From: Paracyclopina nana
Taxonomy: Eukaryota > Arthropoda > Copepoda > Cyclopoida > Cyclopettidae
Direction of reading: 5' to 3'
DNA length: 64,000 nucleotides
NCBI GenBank assembly: GCA_019096065.1
Contig: JAGUCH010000006.1
Span: 2,004,001-2,068,000, forward strand
The translations under genes and the position numbers were made by a program. This document shows positions 60,401-64,000 of this stretch, piece by piece (position 1 is the first letter of the stretch; each line of letters opens with the position of its first letter). The notes beneath the pieces were generated by a model. It saw only the letters and a list, made by a program, of their open reading frames with translations, had not been told where the DNA came from and ran no database searches.

Positions 60401-61580
60401 GTATTCACATTGCTGCGAGCTTTGTGGCAAAAGGTACTGAGAATTGGAACAGCGCAACTCCTCTCAGGGAATCACGCAACTTTGGTGCCTTTTTCAGGTT
60501 TACCCAAAGGGCCAATTTGGACGCCCATCTTAGAGTGCATTCGGGGTACAAACCGTACAGCTGTGATTTTTGCGGCAAGTCGTTCTCTCAAAAGGGCAAC
60601 ATGGAGGAGCATCGCCGGGTGCATACGGGTGAGCGGCCGTTCGTGTGCGAACAGTGCGGCTCAAGCTTTGTGCGCCGCTCAGAGATGGCGCTGCACACCC
60701 GTATCGCGCATACGGGTGAGCGCCCGTATCAGTGCGCGTATTGCCCCAAGAACTTCCAGCGGCGCGACTTGATGCGCAAACATGAACGGATCCACACTGA
60801 TACACGCCCGTACGTCTGTCAATTTTGCCATAAGGCGTTCACCCAGCGCGACAAAATGGTGGTGCACACCCGTCTGCACACCGGTGAGCGCCCGTATGTG
60901 TGCGACGTTTGTGGCAAGGGATTTTGCGAGAGCGGAAACCTCAAAAAGCACATGAGGGTACATGGCAAAGAACCCCCTCTCGTTATGCACCAGAACAATA
61001 AGGGCAAGCCTGCGCCTCTACAGACTGGTAGCAGCGTAAGTAATTTTCATACTAAAGGTCTACTCCAATAATTAATGATTGACATTTTCAGTTTGAGACC
61101 AAGCCAACGCCGAATCAGTTGGTCGTTCATCAGCAGCAATTTCAGCAACAAGTTGCCAATGAGGCAGACAACAATAGCGTGGCTTCATCAGCACCAAGGC
61201 CCGATTCCATTGCCTCACCTGCACCGTCTGCCCCACCTACACCTGCTCCTCCAACTACGACGCACCACGCACCTCTGCCTTTACACCTGAAGCTACAAAC
61301 TGAGCCTCAGCATCAGTACCCTTTTGCAGCTGTAGCCGCAGCTCTCCAGGGGCAAAACTATAGCAATAATTATAGGGAGGCTGATAACCAGTCTGAGGCT
61401 GGATCGGAGCGGTCGCTAGGGGCAGCCTCTCCTTTTGTCAGTAATAGCCAACATTTGCATCCTCACCCAGCCCATCAGCAGCATCCCCAGCCGCCACAAC
61501 TTCCCTATCATATGCATCACTCTTTGATCCAGCATTTGACGGACATGAGAGACCTCTATCATCAAAATAATCACCCTTGA
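57465..61580 (+). CDS. ZAD / C2H2 zinc-finger transcription factor
   Basis: Five exons (57465-57656, 57887-58575, 60236-60433, 60498-61035, 61092-61580) give 701 residues. The N-terminal ZAD domain has its two Cys pairs at VCRLCAKES (C30, C33) and TAVCSSCVSD (C76, C79), split by the first intron; ZAD usually dimerises. A Glu-rich acidic stretch and a basic segment follow. About ten C2H2 fingers come next: isolated ones such as CSECGQEFSDHAGNLQHWKEVH's core and CKICGKYFTTSFLIHRH. Then come six linked fingers with TGERP-type linkers (nt 60400-60960), for example CDFCGKSFSQKGNMEEH and CDVCGKGFCESGNLKKH. The tail is Gln-, Pro- and His-rich. It should be a nuclear DNA-binding protein; the target is unknown. 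The second intron (58576-60235) contains the N-acetyltransferase gene on the other strand. AATAAA at 61824-61829 fits as its poly(A) signal. Confidence 0.92.
58593..59771 (-). CDS. Arylalkylamine N-acetyltransferase-like (GNAT) protein
   Basis: Four exons (59479-59771, 59221-59422, 58828-59164, 58593-58771) give 336 residues. The GNAT fold has FHTDEPMSKTIG, the DEP(L/M) motif typical of arthropod aaNATs. It also has the acetyl-CoA loop NQRRGGLATDLL (Q/R-x2-G-x-G/A) near residue 247, and TGLYSRKAFERLGF near the C-terminus. The family acetylates biogenic amines such as dopamine, serotonin or octopamine with acetyl-CoA, in cuticle sclerotisation and amine breakdown; the substrate here is unknown. 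The first about 70 residues (Arg- and Ser-rich, few acids, LGRKCGRLIINCGPRLL) look like an extra N-terminal extension, perhaps a mitochondrial transit peptide; a start at the internal MSSSSSRL is also possible. The gene is nested antisense in an intron of the ZAD gene, and its stop is 17 bp from that intron's donor. Confidence 0.9.
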
Positions 61581-62142
61581 AATGCAATTTTCCATGCCTC
61601 AATCACAAGGTTGAGGGGTACGCCATATTTACAAATACAGAATCAAGTTTTTCACATTTTTTTCTCCATGTTTTTCCTTATTGAATTGAGCTCACTTTTT
61701 TGTGTGCGTTGGTCTTTTGCAGATTCAATTATTTAGCATGAGACTGGGTCTCTTGGGAAACGCTGAACAAAGACCATTTTCTTTTCAAGTAGCATTTTCC
61801 TTACAGTTTCTACAGGTGCCCAAAATAAAATATTGTTTTGATTAGCCTTAAAACTGCAAGCTAATATAGGAAACGAGAGGAAGTGACCAGTCAGTATGTG
61901 TGACCGAACCGGATGAGTGGTATCTTTCTTGACAGGAACTTCCTTGAGTCCTCTTAATGTAATGTAGTCACTTATAGCCTAGCATTAGCTAACAAAGGTT
62001 AGGTAAGCGTCTGAAATGTTAATGAGCTCTAATTTTTGAGTTAAATTGGTTTGGTAAAGAAAATGAGGAAAGGTTTCTCGCTAAATATGAGTCGGTGCTC
62101 GCCTTTAATTTATTATCACTTAAAGGTACATAACGATATTAT
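61581..62142. other. Spacer after the ZAD gene
   Basis: 562 bp, AT-rich; the two neighbouring genes converge here. Apart from the AATAAA at 61824-61829 I see nothing in it. Confidence 0.5.
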
Positions 62143-62397
62143 TTATGGTGTGCGGTTTCCCTTGGACCGTCTAACAAAACGAAATGATCTTGAGCCCAAT
62201 TTTTCCATTCGGCTGTAATAGCCTTCGGGTCCCTCCTCATTGTCGTAGTATTCAAACCCATCTCCATCGCTATCTCGGTCATAGTAGTGATTCTTCACTC
62301 CACTGGACGGCAGAGATTTTGCATCGACCAGGAAGGTGACAAGTCCAAAAAATAGGAGAAGAAGCAGCTCCGTTGAGATTCTCATGATGACTGCCAT
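62143..62397 (-). CDS. Small secreted orphan protein, possible peptide precursor
   Basis: A single open frame of 84 residues. A strong signal peptide (RISTELLLLLFFGLVTFLV, ending near DAKS) can start at Met1 or Met5. The mature part is first acidic and Tyr-rich (DRDSDGDGFEYYDNEEGPEG), then basic (GSRSFRFVRRSKGNR) with a dibasic RR. It has no cysteine. The layout, an acidic spacer followed by a basic segment ending at a dibasic site, resembles small neuropeptide or antimicrobial precursors, but there is no Gly amidation signal before RR. I know no homologue. It could also be the only visible exon of a longer gene. Confidence 0.55.
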   Translation of the reverse strand: MAVIMRISTELLLLLFFGLVTFLVDAKSLPSSGVKNHYYDRDSDGDGFEYYDNEEGPEGYYSRMEKLGSRSFRFVRRSKGNRTP

Positions 62398-63010
62398 ACT
62401 CGAATCGTGCTTGAACTAGGGTTTGCATTGAGGCATACTGGTTATATCCCACATGTAGCAGATTGTGTAGGTTCCTCAAGTTGGTCACAAGTACTTACCT
62501 ATTATAGCATATGGCACTGTGAGGAGATGACTTGGCACATATGCACCTTCCAAGATGTCAATTTCTCCCAATCAGTGGCCGCGTCGTTGTTAAGCTCAGC
62601 ACACAAATCCGAAAATCAATTTAAAAAGATTATTAGGTCAATAATGGAAAAATCCACTTGAGCGTGGAGAGATACATGATTACGAAACTTGATTATAGAA
62701 TATGCTCAATCGGGAGACTTGGCATTTTGGTCACGAAATGCTTCTTGAAATTTTTTCAGCTGCTTCAACTCCGTTGCAGTTTTTATGGGTTTCTACACGC
62801 TTGTGGGTGGCATATTTTTTATCATCATCGCAGCACTACAATGGAATATAAACCCCTCCAACCTTACAGTGCCATGTATTGAGTCTCCAGCTGAGCTAAG
62901 GTTAACGTGTACTTTTTTCCTGTCTTTGGCTTAATATGAGCATATTTTGCGTAACAACTGCTACGTGGTACTTAATATTGGATGAAAAATAATTTATTGC
63001 TTATACAAAA
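62398..63010. other. Spacer between two secreted-protein genes
   Basis: 613 bp. TTTATT at 62993-62998 is an AATAAA on the minus strand, 13 bp after the stop of the Cys-rich gene, and is its likely poly(A) signal. The promoter of the small orphan should lie near 62,400-62,500. No other feature is seen. Confidence 0.5.
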
Positions 63011-63574
63011 TTACAGTCCATTATCAACTATGATGGAGCATGTAGATGCACAGCTATCGGCATAACGTCTTTTGGGCTCTCCGTCTTTGGCTGGCCAATA
63101 TCCGTTTTCACAGACCAAATTGACCCTCCTTTCTTGGTACTTTACGACAGACGCTTCTTCTCCCTCGTCCCTTTTCTCAACGCAAATGAAGCAAACGTTG
63201 ACTGGCTCCTAGCGGCAAAATGAAATTTATTGAAATCTACGCCTGTAATGAATCTAACTCACTTTTGGATCAGTTTCTCCTGAGCATGCGCAAGTCAGGT
63301 CCTCAGACTGGTCATAATCAATTGTTTTGTTGAACTCATTGCAAGATTGAGCCTCTCCAAGGCTGATCTTACTCTTTTCAATGACAATTGGCTTTACATC
63401 GCCCTCGCAAAAGTTATTCATATCGCATGCCTTCCACAATCCCTTGAGGCACTTCTTGGGATACTTTTTTGCCCAATAGTCCGACTTGTCTTCTTCTGAG
63501 CAGTTGTGGGGAAGTGCCAGAGATTCGGCACACAAGGAAGCAAAAAGTACAAAGAGGAAAACTTTGGTGCTCAT
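63011..63574 (-). CDS. Secreted 12-cysteine protein
   Basis: Two exons (63263-63574 and 63011-63208; 54-nt intron) give 169 residues. A signal peptide (VFLFVLFASLCAESLA) is followed by a mature chain with 12 cysteines, including pairs at LTCACSGET, NVCFICVEK and DSCASTCS. An even number of cysteines suggests six disulphides. Potential N-glycosylation sites are NCS near the mature N-terminus and NKT in exon 1. No known domain is recognised; it could be a haemolymph, gut or secretory-gland protein. The promoter has a clear TATA box. Confidence 0.82.
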
Positions 63575-63622
63575 AATGCGATTGCAAATAAAAAACTAAC
63601 TCAGGTAGCTACACCTGGTGCT

Positions 63623-63631
63623 CTTTTTATA
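63623..63631 (-). promoter_or_regulatory. TATA box of the 12-cysteine protein gene
   Basis: TATAAAAAG on the minus strand, about 50 bp before the ATG, which leaves room for a leader of some 20 nt. TATA boxes of this quality often mark strongly regulated, tissue-specific genes. Confidence 0.7.
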
Positions 63632-64000
63632 CAAGTTTAGGTCTACTCGTACTTTGTATGTACAAAGCGCAGTTGAACAAAAAGTGAAATCAGGCATACG
63701 CGCATAGCAAAATGGGTGCGGCTCCCAAACTCGAATATTTCATTCTAGATCACAAAAGAAGAGTCTGGCATGACGCGATGCTAGTGTAAGATAACCTTTA
63801 GACAACCACCCGAGCCATTGCATCGCCCCCGAACATAAACGTAGGATATATTGCACTTTTTACCACCAAAGGAATGCAAGTTTTCCAATTTCATTTGTAC
63901 TAACATCAGACACACTGACAACGTATTGTGGCATAATATGTCGGGTTTTCAGGCCTGAAATTGGATTACTTGGTCTTGCATAAAAAAGCCTCTGGTTATG
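63632..64000. other. Right-edge non-coding DNA
   Basis: About 370 bp upstream of the 12-cysteine gene; no open frame or other feature is seen. Confidence 0.5.

Overview
The window is nuclear DNA from an animal, most likely an arthropod. Genes are split by short GT-AG introns, mostly 50-110 nt. One gene carries a ZAD (C2-C2) domain followed by C2H2 fingers, which is typical of arthropods. Coding capacity includes clear orthologues of metazoan TTC28, Onecut/HNF6 and NME7. The species cannot be named from this sequence; a crustacean or a basal hexapod would fit.

Layout. 1-2.4 kb: the 3' part of a long GC-rich ORF with zinc knuckles and a degenerate RNase D-like region, open at the left edge. 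2.4-12.9 kb: no convincing coding sequence, but a CTCF-like motif near 3.08 kb, and a CRE, a palindrome and an inverted repeat just before TTC28. 12.9-21.5 kb (+): TTC28, eight visible coding exons, about 2,590 residues of TPRs plus a CHAT domain. 24.25-33.1 kb (-): a 12-exon, 796-residue coiled-coil/low-complexity protein that I do not recognise. Its second intron contains a complete 5,750-bp Mutator-like (MULE) transposon (27068-32817) flanked by the 8-bp duplication GATATACC. The transposon has arrays of TGTCGGNCA motifs at both ends and three genes: a FLYWCH-MULE-RING transposase, an RGG/coiled-coil protein on the opposite strand, and an SGNH-hydrolase-like protein. 34.9-51.8 kb (+): onecut, with a low-complexity/CUT exon, a 13.9-kb intron and a half-homeodomain exon, followed by two alternative terminal exons that each encode the second half of the homeodomain. 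52.7-55.0 kb (-): an SLC22-like transporter, convergent with onecut. 55.3-56.8 kb (-): NME7. 57.5-61.6 kb (+): a ZAD/C2H2 protein whose 1.66-kb intron holds, on the opposite strand, an arylalkylamine N-acetyltransferase-like gene. 62.1-63.6 kb (-): two secreted-protein genes, one small orphan and one with 12 cysteines in the predicted mature chain.

The genes do not form a pathway. The two most unusual things are the duplicated half-homeodomain exon of onecut, which predicts two proteins with different DNA-recognition halves, and the intact MULE with RING, RGG and SGNH genes. The MULE insertion duplicated the host gene's 5' splice site and expanded a 76-nt intron to 5.8 kb.

Exon boundaries were read by eye from splice motifs, frame and family similarity. 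For each multi-exon gene called complete, the exon lengths sum to a whole number of codons. The SGNH gene and the 5' end of TTC28 could not be closed.
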